A stretch of DNA of 64,000 bases from contig OZ244209.1 in NCBI GenBank assembly GCA_965216885.1, positions 3,100,001 through 3,164,000 of the forward strand. Reading direction: 5' to 3'. Numbering within the stretch: the stretch's first letter is position 1; each line of letters starts with the position of its first letter. Source of the DNA: CAYNJG01 sp965216885 (GTDB taxonomy: Bacteria > Planctomycetota > Planctomycetia > Pirellulales > Pirellulaceae). Below are positions 44,976 to 52,525 of this stretch, piece by piece. Under the pieces are notes generated by a model. That model was given only the letters and a program-made list of their open reading frames with translations. It had not been told where the DNA came from and did no database searches. The translations under genes and the position numbers were made by a program.

Positions 44976-45581
44976 ATGGATAGCAACAGAAGGTCGTTCA
45001 TGAAACACGGGCTAACGTCGGTAGCCGCTTTCACACTGTTGGGCACCAGCCCAGAAGAGTCCATGGCGAGGTGTCGCTGGCCAAGACGAAGGCAACGGAT
45101 TTGTCGCCAGCCTTTGCGGGCGATACAGACTGGCATTTCGGCATCGCAATCAGGAGTTGGAATTGAATCGGCGGCACATGGAAAGACTTATAGATTGAGA
45201 CGGGCGATTCACATCAAGTCTGACTCAGGCGTTACGGTCGCCGTCTTCGACATTCCGAAACTTCACGTTTACCAAATCGAGGAGTGGACCGGCACATTCA
45301 CGAAGGTCGACGTTACTCTTGAGCGTGCTTTCAAAATGTGGTTTAACGCAGACAATCCCAACACAGGACGCCAGGACCCCTGGCCCGCAAAAATCCCTAT
45401 GTACCTAACCGACAAGAGCAATGGCCGAGTTGCCGATAAGAAAATAGTCCCGCTCGTGATAAGCTGCGGAACTAAGGATGGTGACCGGACTTATCACAGC
45501 TACATTTACCCGGAGAGCGTTTACGGTAGGACTGGTGGTTTTGAGGTCGAAGGGTTTACCTCTTGGTGGTGGCACTGCTGA
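44976..45581 (+). CDS. Tat-exported hypothetical protein
   Basis: The 201-residue protein begins MDSNRRSFMKHGLTSVAAFTLLG, a clear twin-arginine signal (NRRSFMK) that sends folded proteins out of the cytosol. The mature part is basic at first, then has KTYRLRRAIHIKSD, an EWTGTFTKVDVTLE segment and a Trp-rich end. No family is recognised. Ribosome site GAGG is present. The gene lies between the 35-base inverted repeats A and B. Confidence 0.65.
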   Translation: MDSNRRSFMKHGLTSVAAFTLLGTSPEESMARCRWPRRRQRICRQPLRAIQTGISASQSGVGIESAAHGKTYRLRRAIHIKSDSGVTVAVFDIPKLHVYQIEEWTGTFTKVDVTLERAFKMWFNADNPNTGRQDPWPAKIPMYLTDKSNGRVADKKIVPLVISCGTKDGDRTYHSYIYPESVYGRTGGFEVEGFTSWWWHC

Positions 45582-45754
45582 ACCACCAACACGCCGCGAC
45601 TCTGTTCTCTTTTGGAAGCGTCGTTCTCTGTAATAACGTCTCTTATTCCAAAGAACTTGGATGCTGAGAGCGAGTTTTCAGCGGCGAATCAAATGTCCAG
45701 AGCAACCGTCAGCGAGTATCTTCTTTGTAATCAGGCCGGTTCCGCGTCCACAAG

Positions 45755-45789
45755 TGGCGGCTCGTTGCAGCTTCGCCAGTTCTGGGCCA
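45755..45789 (-). repeat. Dispersed repeat copy B (inverted partner of copy A)
   Basis: Exact reverse complement of copy A over 35 bases, with further weak similarity on both sides. It lies 173 bases after the Tat-type gene and 84 bases before the next regulator gene. Confidence 0.75.
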
Positions 45790-45872
45790 AGTTGGGTAGT
45801 TTCGCGCCAGCCGTGATTCGGCCATTATGATTGTGGACTTGCACCTGCGTCTCCAATCGAAAGCAGCCCTCG

Positions 45873-46796
45873 ATGCCCGTAAAACACAGTATTGATAACG
45901 TGCTTTTTGACGAAGCGACCGGCGAGCTATTCCGCAGAGTCGACGAGAACTTGACAATAATCGGTAGGCTACCACCGCAGCCCGCTGAACTCTTGTCCTT
46001 GATGTTAGCCAAGCACCCAGAGGTGACTACGCATGAGGAAATTCGCAAAACGCTTTGGCCCGGCGTGCATGGAGACCTCGAAAAGAATATTCACTTTTGC
46101 ATTCGCAAAATTAGGTCTGCATTTGGAGACTCAGCGTCAAACCCAAGATACATTGAGACGATTCCCCGCCGTGGTTACCGATTCGGTGATGGTGTCCACA
46201 TTGAGACATCGACAACGTCCGAAGGCGTCGTTCCTAGGACAGGTGAGCTCCTCACTAGACATGCGGTAGCGGATGAAAGAGAAAATGTCACGCTCGCAAT
46301 GCTAACCTATAAGCGATTCCGACCGTGGGTCAGACTGATGGCGGCTGTGCTTTTCGGCTTTGGATTTCTGGTTTGGTATTTTGGAGCGACTAGGACGCAA
46401 GCTCCCGCACTGCGAGTTGCTGTGATGACATTTGAGGCGGTCGAAGCCGGTTCTGAGCCGTCAATGCGAAACGACATCGCAGAATCTGTTGTCGAGCTTC
46501 TCACCAACGATGGGCGAATAGACGTTCAAGTCATCGGCCCCACGACAACCGTCGACTTTGACGGGGAAGTGCGGCACATCAACGACCTTGTCGAACGGTT
46601 TGACGTCGACTTCGTAATAAACGGTCGGATAATGTCCGGCAGACATCCCAAGCTACTGGCGGAAATCATTCGGGCCAAGGACGGTGCTCATGTTTGGGCG
46701 CAAGTAGTTCCAGGACTTACGGACCATGATAACATCGCAAGTTCGATAGTCTGCGGTTTTGTCGACGCACTTTCCGTGGACGCGTCTGGTAATTGA
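45873..46796 (+). CDS. CadC-like membrane winged-helix regulator
   Basis: The 307-residue protein starts MPVKHSIDNVLFDEATGELF. Residues about 1-105 form an OmpR/PhoB-type winged helix: ELLSLMLAKHPEVTTHEEIRKTLWPG, then NIHFCIRKIRSAFGDSASNPRYIETIPRRGYRF. One membrane segment (WVRLMAAVLFGFGFLVWYFG) follows near residue 155. The C-terminal domain (about 180-305) resembles the TolB/FlgO-like sensor found in such CadC-like regulators. DNA binding is thus membrane-tethered. An 11-base direct-repeat array at 46900-46943, 103 bases after its stop and upstream of the LRR gene, fits OmpR-type binding sites. Confidence 0.82.
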   Translation: MPVKHSIDNVLFDEATGELFRRVDENLTIIGRLPPQPAELLSLMLAKHPEVTTHEEIRKTLWPGVHGDLEKNIHFCIRKIRSAFGDSASNPRYIETIPRRGYRFGDGVHIETSTTSEGVVPRTGELLTRHAVADERENVTLAMLTYKRFRPWVRLMAAVLFGFGFLVWYFGATRTQAPALRVAVMTFEAVEAGSEPSMRNDIAESVVELLTNDGRIDVQVIGPTTTVDFDGEVRHINDLVERFDVDFVINGRIMSGRHPKLLAEIIRAKDGAHVWAQVVPGLTDHDNIASSIVCGFVDALSVDASGN

Positions 46797-46899
46797 GAAG
46801 CCTCCAGTTGAACGCAATCCCTCATGTTCTTGCTCGTGCAACCAACTTGAAATGGAATGGCATTCGACGCAAACAGCTTCGAACAAAGAGTTTAGAACA

Positions 46900-46943
46900 T
46901 ACTCAGGGCTTACTCAGCGTTTACTCAGGGCTTACTTGCCATC
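46900..46943 (+). promoter_or_regulatory. 11-bp direct-repeat array, likely operator
   Basis: TACTCAGGGCT, TACTCAGCGTT, TACTCAGGGCT and a partial TACTTGC occur at 46900, 46911, 46922 and 46933, each exactly 11 bases apart. OmpR/PhoB-type winged helices bind 11-base direct repeats on one face of the helix. The array lies between the CadC-like regulator and the LRR gene, about 105 bases upstream of the latter. Confidence 0.6.
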
Positions 46944-47048
46944 AGATTTGCGGCCACCGCGTAACATGCTCTCGTTGCGACGTCATTGCAGAACAAGGCA
47001 CGTGCCATATTCAAGAAAAATGACAATCCTAGATCGAGAGAGTCGAAA

Positions 47049-47804
47049 ATGCACTTTTTAGCTGCGAGCCCATCAGTAGGTGTCTTGTCTATCGCTTTTT
47101 TGGTAGCTGCCGTTTCGGCGAATTCGTTCGCTTCTGAAACAGGACGTGAATTGCTGACCAAGGAGCAGCAACGGTCAGTTGAATCGATTGTTGCCTTGGG
47201 TGGCAAAGTGACCGTTGAATTCGACCGTTCTGGCGGTCAGGTCGCAGAGGTGATTCTCTCCGGTCGAAAGTTCGACGATGGCGTCATTCAACACCTTCGT
47301 GCATTTCCAGAGCTTAGGACCCTTAGAAATCTGAACACCAACGTCTCTGACGATTTCCTGAGAGAAGTCGGCTACTTCAAGAATCTCCAGACGCTTGGAT
47401 TTTTTCGGGCAAACATCTCGGACGAAGGCTTAGTTAACATCTCAGATATGACACAGCTTCGCGAACTCCTGCTAGGGAGGACGAAAATTACGGACGACGG
47501 CTTGAAAGCGTTAGCCAACCTGGAAGGGTTGCGTCTGCTAGAAGTATCAGGAACCAGCGTTTCAGATTTAGGTCTCGGCCACATCCGTCATCTCACTGCA
47601 CTGCAGGTGATTCGTATTCGGGGCACGCAGGTCACGGACGCTGGATTGGGGTTGCTGAAAGAAATGCGGAAGCTGCGAATCCTCTCAGTTGGTGGTTCGA
47701 GGGTTTCGGAACGCGGCATAAAAGAGATTGAATCCACACTGGAGTTCGTTACTGTAACCGACGAAGAAGTGACCTTGACTGTCGAAGAGCGGCGGCGGCG
47801 ATGA
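47049..47804 (+). CDS. Exported leucine-rich-repeat protein
   Basis: The 251-residue protein starts MHFLAASPSVGVLSIAFLVAA with a signal peptide and then carries six to seven LRRs of the planctomycete type, with the recurring pattern L-x-x-L-x-x-x-x-T-x-V-(T/S)-D-x-G-L, for example LRELLLGRTKITDDGL and LQVIRIRGTQVTDAGL. LRRs provide a curved surface for protein binding. The end is Arg-rich. It resembles the longer LRR protein at 60623. The 11-bp repeats upstream suggest control by the neighbouring CadC-like regulator. Confidence 0.85.
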   Translation: MHFLAASPSVGVLSIAFLVAAVSANSFASETGRELLTKEQQRSVESIVALGGKVTVEFDRSGGQVAEVILSGRKFDDGVIQHLRAFPELRTLRNLNTNVSDDFLREVGYFKNLQTLGFFRANISDEGLVNISDMTQLRELLLGRTKITDDGLKALANLEGLRLLEVSGTSVSDLGLGHIRHLTALQVIRIRGTQVTDAGLGLLKEMRKLRILSVGGSRVSERGIKEIESTLEFVTVTDEEVTLTVEERRRR

Positions 47805-47955
47805 GAACGGTCAGGACTGCTTGTCTTGGACATTCAACAGGACCACGAACTGTCATCAAGAGAGGCTATTCGTCATGCCATTTCGGGGTATACGGCCTTT
47901 GATTTCTCGACATTGTCGAAACCCGTTTCGCCGGAACCCTATTTGTCATGGCGAT

Positions 47956-48436
47956 GAGCTTAACTAGCCTGTGTAGCTACCGCCGTGATGGCCCAATTTC
48001 CGGCGAATCGTTGCCATACCTCACCTTAGTTTTCCAAGTACACGTTGACACCAACGACTCCCTGTCGAACGGCACCCCGTGCTAACCGCACCTTCAGAAA
48101 TACTGTTTGGCGCCCGGCAATTCCGTATTCTCGTGTGTATGCGTAGAGTTCGCTGACTGATGTATCAATCAGGTTTTCTGCCAGTGAAGCCACCGGACCA
48201 GTGGCGTGATTCCCGGCGATGTCCGCAGCGATGATTTCTTTCTCCCACTCGCCTGCCTGAAACGGCACGTCAACTCTTGAAATTGGCATTGATCTACGCT
48301 CTTGTGAAAGTGCTAATTGAATGGAACTAAGTAGCAGAACTAGGAATTCTCCGGCGCGCCGGAATATTGCACGCTCATTCTAATCGAAGCCTCATCCCGA
48401 TAACACGGCGATAGCTACACAGGCTAGGTGAAGCTC
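47956..48436. repeat. 481-bp unit bounded by ~26-33 bp inverted repeats
   Basis: The sequence GAGCTT(c)A-CTAGCCTGTGTAGCTA-CCGCCGTG at 47956-47988 recurs inverted at 48403-48436, with a perfect 16-base core CTAGCCTGTGTAGCTA and about 24 of 26 bases matching overall. Between them lie a small minus-strand gene (48026) and a 14-base palindrome TCCGGCGCGCCGGA at 48350-48363. The layout resembles a MITE or gene cassette. Confidence 0.6.
48026..48289 (-). CDS. Small hypothetical protein inside the inverted-repeat unit
   Basis: The 87-residue protein begins MPISRVDVPFQAGEWEKEIIAADI and ends in VGVNVYLEN. It is soluble with no recognised domain. It occupies most of the 481-bp unit bounded by inverted repeats, so it may be a cargo gene. 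Confidence 0.5.
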   Translation of the reverse strand: MPISRVDVPFQAGEWEKEIIAADIAGNHATGPVASLAENLIDTSVSELYAYTREYGIAGRQTVFLKVRLARGAVRQGVVGVNVYLEN

Positions 48437-48474
48437 TAGGCAAGACGCTTCATGAAACTTGCTCCGCTTGACCG

Positions 48475-48915
48475 TCAGTCATTCTTGTTTTTGTCTTTGT
48501 CTTCCGGCAAGAACGATAGCGTGTATGGCTTCGTGGGAGCCGAGCCATCGGATCCAATCGGCGTGATTTCTACATTCGAAAGCCCATCGCCGACGACAGT
48601 GAACATCACCCCAAGCCTAGATGAGCCTAGAACCGGCTTACCATCCGGTGTAAGCACTGGGCAGGAAAATACCCCAAGTGGCTTTATCGAATTCCCTTTC
48701 ACTATCTTGAAGCGGATCTTTGGTGGATTTGCCAGAACTGGGTGTTGAATGTAGCAGTAGACTAGATCGCCCTGGCGAGGGTGATAGGCCTTGGGGTGTT
48801 GCTGTTTTATTTGGATTTGATGAATCGTTCCTACTTTGGTTTTCGTATCTGCGGTAACCGGAAGGGCTGCAGCCGCAATGAGAACCAACGCTGAAATAAT
48901 CGACTTGTGATACAT
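48475..48915 (-). CDS. Exported hypothetical protein
   Basis: The 146-residue protein starts MYHKSIISALVLIAAAALPVTA, a signal peptide cleaved after TA-D. The mature part is beta-rich, with QGDLVYCYIQHPVLANP and a C-terminal Lys/Asp tail. An AGGAATTTCA site precedes the ATG. No family is recognised. It lies 63 bases downstream of the next exported protein gene on the same strand, so they may be co-transcribed. Confidence 0.6.
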   Translation of the reverse strand: MYHKSIISALVLIAAAALPVTADTKTKVGTIHQIQIKQQHPKAYHPRQGDLVYCYIQHPVLANPPKIRFKIVKGNSIKPLGVFSCPVLTPDGKPVLGSSRLGVMFTVVGDGLSNVEITPIGSDGSAPTKPYTLSFLPEDKDKNKND

Positions 48916-48978
48916 TGAAATTCCTGTTTTGGAAATGTTAAGGACGTGTGGTCAAATTGAGATTCTGCAGAAGTCGTG

Positions 48979-49722
48979 TCACTCTAGGTCGCATTGCTCA
49001 AGAGTGAATTCCAGCTGGCCAAGCTGAACGCACTTGATGTCATTATGCAGATCCACTGTATGGACAATCGCTGAGATATGGTCGCCGGGCTTCGCGGATA
49101 CTTGAATCGAGGTCTTAGCTTGAGTAACGTCGCCATGCGACACTGGCTTGCCATTGACTATCAGTAATGCAACCGCACCTGTACTTGGACAGAGGTTGCT
49201 TTTCGCGGTCCGAACCACCATGACGACTTCACGTTTGCCCGAGACCTTGTGATACTTGAAGGACGAAGTGCCTGGCTCTCCAACAGCTCCTTTGCCCACT
49301 ACTTTGCACAGCCCGCTTGCCTTAGCGTTCGATGAGGTCTTCGAATCGGAGAGCTGCACCACTTTCACTTTGTGGCTACCGGTCTTATCGATAATGGTCA
49401 CATGCTCAACGACCCCTTGTGCTTCGAACGTAGCCATCGCAGTGAACGGCGTTAGTTTCTGGATAGTGCCACCACTAGGCCGCTTTATCTTGAATTCGAA
49501 CATTGGTGGAAATACGGCTTGAGGTGCCTTTGCCAAGCAATTCTCAAAGCCTCCCGTTCGATGCACGCCGTTGGCAAACACCGTAACCGTGTTACCGTCT
49601 TGCACGGCCGAATAAGCGGCGATTCCTGCTTCGTTGCATTCAGCATTTGCCGGGGCAGCTACGATAAGAACAAGAATTGCCAGGACAGCAGTCAAGTGCA
49701 TTGAATCGCGAAAATTAAACAT
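48979..49722 (-). CDS. Exported hypothetical protein with paired cysteines
   Basis: The 247-residue protein begins MFNFRDSMHLTAVLAILVLIVAAPANA, a signal peptide. The mature part has six Cys, suggesting disulphides outside the cytosol, and beta-type segments such as DGNTVTVFANGVHRTGGF and GKREVVMVVRT. No domain is recognised. Ribosome site GAGG is present. It is upstream of the 48475 gene. Confidence 0.6.
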   Translation of the reverse strand: MFNFRDSMHLTAVLAILVLIVAAPANAECNEAGIAAYSAVQDGNTVTVFANGVHRTGGFENCLAKAPQAVFPPMFEFKIKRPSGGTIQKLTPFTAMATFEAQGVVEHVTIIDKTGSHKVKVVQLSDSKTSSNAKASGLCKVVGKGAVGEPGTSSFKYHKVSGKREVVMVVRTAKSNLCPSTGAVALLIVNGKPVSHGDVTQAKTSIQVSAKPGDHISAIVHTVDLHNDIKCVQLGQLEFTLEQCDLE

Positions 49723-50148
49723 CTGAACCTCATTGTAAAGAACCTTTAATTGGAGGTGCTACGGATAACCATAAGATTGGGTTCGCCCTAACTCAACTGG
49801 ATAACTGAAATTTTCCAGAACAGACCACATTAACACATGATAATGTACCTTATCAATCATCAAGCAGCCCATTCCGGCCACTTTTACGCTTGTTTTCACC
49901 AACAAAAGACAATAGTTTGTGATTGATAAGGTTTGGTGAGCCACTTTCCCGCCAAAATGCAACCCGATACGGATCTGAATTCGCAACAAATGGCCAAGCG
50001 AAAAAACACCAAAACCACTCGCAAGAAGAGTCGCCCAAAGAAGAAGGTCGCTACCAAGGCAAAAGCAAAAAACGCCTCGCGACCAAAGGTGTCAAAGCCA
50101 AAGGCGAAAAAGAAAAACACATCCGTCCGTCACAAGGAGGTGATTAAC

Positions 50149-51144
50149 ATGAACCAGCTTATCGACAAACAACCCGGGATCGCCGCCGTCGTCGAATCGC
50201 CCGACTCGCTACTCCACTGGTTTACCGTCTACCTCAAAACCATGGTCGATCCGGACTCCAATACCTTCCGGGCAAAGCGGGATGACATCCAACGCTTCCT
50301 CGCCTTCTTTCACGGCAAAGCCAGAAGCTTCGACTGCGACAAGTGGACACCTTCCATCACCAAAGCCTACGTGCGGTGGCTGCCAAAACAAAAAGCAAGG
50401 AATCCAAGGGGAGGAGAAACAGATCGCACCCTCGCCCCTAGCACATGTGCACGCAACCTTGATACACTCCGCCACGCAGCTCGCTGGATTCACCGGCAGC
50501 GGGAATTCATCACCGGGCTGCCCTTTGACAAGCGGGATGTGATCAAAGTCGAAGAACCGGGTTGGCAAGGATTGTCGGATACGGATATCACCCGGCTTCG
50601 TTCCGCTGCAGAGCAACTTATCGCCATTCAATCGCGAAGTTCGCAGCGACCTCGTAGGAACTACGCTCAGCTCATTCTGGGGCTGCACACAGGCCTGCGT
50701 GTCGAGGAGATCAATGGGCTGGATCTTGCTCACTACCAAGGCAAGCATCTCAAGAATGTGCATCGCACAAAAAGTGGGAAGTTTCAGGACTTCTTTCTGG
50801 ATGCTCCCGCCCGTGAAGCCCTCAACGACTACATCGAAACAGAGAGAGGTACGGAGCCCGGACCTCTGTTCACCTCTAAAGCTGGTGGCAGGCTCAATCA
50901 GTCCAACGTCTATCGGGCGTTGAAACAGATTGCCACGCAGGCAAACACCACGCTACCGCCCGAAGAGCAGATCAAGATTCATCCGCATCTACTCAGGCAC
51001 ACGTTTCTGAAACGAGTTGCAGCCAAGGAAGACATTCGGGCTGCCCGAGAGGTTTCAGGGCTCAACTCCGACAAGTACCTCTGGAGGTACATCAAAGTTA
51101 CCGAAGAAGAAGTGGAGAAAGCCGTGACGGGACTTTACGGCTAG
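50149..51144 (+). CDS. Tyrosine recombinase, atypical catalytic set
   Basis: The 331-residue protein starts MNQLIDKQPG at 50149 behind AAGGAGGTGATT, a perfect complement of the 16S 3' end. It has an N-terminal SAM-like domain and a catalytic domain with Arg in TGLRVEEINGL, Lys in RTKSGKFQDF, HLLRHTFL (H-x-x-R) and Tyr in LWRYIKV. The usual LGH His before the Tyr is replaced (GLNSDKYLWRY). An in-frame upstream start at 49990 (MAKRKNTK) or 49933 would add a very Lys/Arg-rich histone-H1-like tail. Weakened activity or a changed role is possible. It is convergent with the sulfotransferase-like gene. Confidence 0.88.
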   Translation: MNQLIDKQPGIAAVVESPDSLLHWFTVYLKTMVDPDSNTFRAKRDDIQRFLAFFHGKARSFDCDKWTPSITKAYVRWLPKQKARNPRGGETDRTLAPSTCARNLDTLRHAARWIHRQREFITGLPFDKRDVIKVEEPGWQGLSDTDITRLRSAAEQLIAIQSRSSQRPRRNYAQLILGLHTGLRVEEINGLDLAHYQGKHLKNVHRTKSGKFQDFFLDAPAREALNDYIETERGTEPGPLFTSKAGGRLNQSNVYRALKQIATQANTTLPPEEQIKIHPHLLRHTFLKRVAAKEDIRAAREVSGLNSDKYLWRYIKVTEEEVEKAVTGLYG

Positions 51145-51797
51145 GCGTCACCAGTTCGGTTCAAGGGAGCTTGACGTATTTCTCTCACACCAACGTCAAT
51201 GCTGCCTCGCAGACCATCCAGTTGATAGTGATCCATCAAGGACGACAGAACACGACGTGGCTCAGCGATCAATTCGAGATAGTCAATTAAAAAGCAGGAC
51301 AGTTTTAATCGATGGGTCGACTCTCCAATGCTTTCGTAGATTTTCAACGCTCCACGCTTTCCCGTAAATTCAGGCCAAGATCTACGCCGCCGGGAAGCCT
51401 CAATCTGCTCAAGGGAACGACGCACGACAATAATCCGCAGGTCTTCAAAAGCAGCGTGAAGTTCCTCAAGGCAGAGGCAAGCTGCAGGCAGTTTTAGGAC
51501 AAGGCGTTTCGGTACTTCGTCATGCCACCGCGAGAACTCATGGCCACGTACTCTTGCAGCGAAAGCCTTCAATCGTGATACAAGTGCCGATCGATCCTCG
51601 CAATAAAAGCTCAGCGTCGACTCACATACATGCTGAAGCACCAAGTTACGGAACGCCTCAGATTCGAATGAATCAGGCGTCTTGGGGTCGTTGGTCATGA
51701 ACGTAGGTTGAAGCAGGCGCAGTCCAAGGCTCGCGAGTGCTCTCGTTACGGCAGTCGTACCGCTTCCCCATGGTCCAGCCACAAAGTACGTTTCCAA
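51141..51797 (-). CDS. Sulfotransferase-like P-loop protein
   Basis: The 218-residue protein starts with TTG (METYFVAGPWGSGTTAVTRAL); GSGTT is the 5'-phosphosulfate-binding loop of sulfotransferases. RIIVVRRSLEQIEASRRRRSW holds the second PAPS-binding signature, with Arg and Ser. Length is short for the family but the core is present. It transfers sulfate from PAPS to a hydroxyl. It lies 25 bases after the glycosyltransferase-like gene and is the last gene of an operon that begins with an exported protein, so the exported protein or its glycan is the plausible target. Confidence 0.75.
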   Translation of the reverse strand: METYFVAGPWGSGTTAVTRALASLGLRLLQPTFMTNDPKTPDSFESEAFRNLVLQHVCESTLSFYCEDRSALVSRLKAFAARVRGHEFSRWHDEVPKRLVLKLPAACLCLEELHAAFEDLRIIVVRRSLEQIEASRRRRSWPEFTGKRGALKIYESIGESTHRLKLSCFLIDYLELIAEPRRVLSSLMDHYQLDGLRGSIDVGVREIRQAPLNRTGDA

Positions 51798-51821
51798 ATC
51801 ATGCCTTCCTCGGATGGTGGG

Positions 51822-52523
51822 TCAAAGAATCTTATAACGGTACGTGTCGTATCGCGTCATTGGTTTTCCAGCATCTTCCCAGCTAAATCCGTATTCCCCG
51901 AAATGCTTCAACCGAATCTGGGTGTCAGCAAAGATTCTATATCCGCACAACTTCGCGCGATGGCTAAAGGCAAAGTCCTCAGCCAAATATGTGGACTCAC
52001 CGAATTCATCAGTCCACACCATGGGCAGAAAAAACGGAAAGAACGAATCAGGACGCTTCCCGCACTTTGGTAGCTCCAATTCTTTGACGATAGTATCGTA
52101 GACATCACGCCTGACATGCAGGAAACCAGTTGCAGCATAAAGAATCTCCATGAGACCGCCGTTTTTCCCAAATACAACTTCCTTCGTGTTTGGAAGTAAT
52201 TGGCATGCAAGCGATCTATTGTTCTTCTTTACGTATATACCACAGCTGATCGGCAAGTCGTGACTACGGATTCTCTCGACATCCTGAACGGAAAAACCAA
52301 TGTCAGAATCAATCCAAAAGGTTTCCTCACAGCCGTTGGCCAAAGCGCTTGCCGCGATGGCGTTTCTTGCTTGGTCGACGGCAGAGTATCCCGGAACCCG
52401 ATAGACGGAGTAATTTAAAGACTCAAGCTGCCGCAGTGCGCCCTCGCATGCACCGGAGATCTTTCCATTTGCTGGGACGAGGATGGCACAGGCCCTGTTT
52501 GACTTATTCTTGCCTGAACTCAT
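51822..52523 (-). CDS. Glycosyltransferase-like (GT-A fold) protein
   Basis: The 233-residue protein has WIDSDIGF near residue 90 (D-x-D metal and sugar-nucleotide site), a preceding GYSAVDQARNAIAA and, later, YLAEDFAFSHRAKLCG with a possible catalytic Asp or Glu. This is a glycosyltransferase-like GT-A arrangement (related to Anp1-type families). No membrane segment. Its start is 2 bases after the stop of the exported LEPR-XLL protein gene; 24 bases separate it from the sulfotransferase-like gene. Donor and acceptor unknown. Confidence 0.65.
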   Translation of the reverse strand: MSSGKNKSNRACAILVPANGKISGACEGALRQLESLNYSVYRVPGYSAVDQARNAIAASALANGCEETFWIDSDIGFSVQDVERIRSHDLPISCGIYVKKNNRSLACQLLPNTKEVVFGKNGGLMEILYAATGFLHVRRDVYDTIVKELELPKCGKRPDSFFPFFLPMVWTDEFGESTYLAEDFAFSHRAKLCGYRIFADTQIRLKHFGEYGFSWEDAGKPMTRYDTYRYKIL

Positions 52524-52525
52524 GC

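Noticed and set aside
48731..48746. GCCAGAACTGGGTG as a fifth copy of the dispersed repeat
   Set aside because: Only ten or so bases match and the flanks do not; it lies inside a coding gene.
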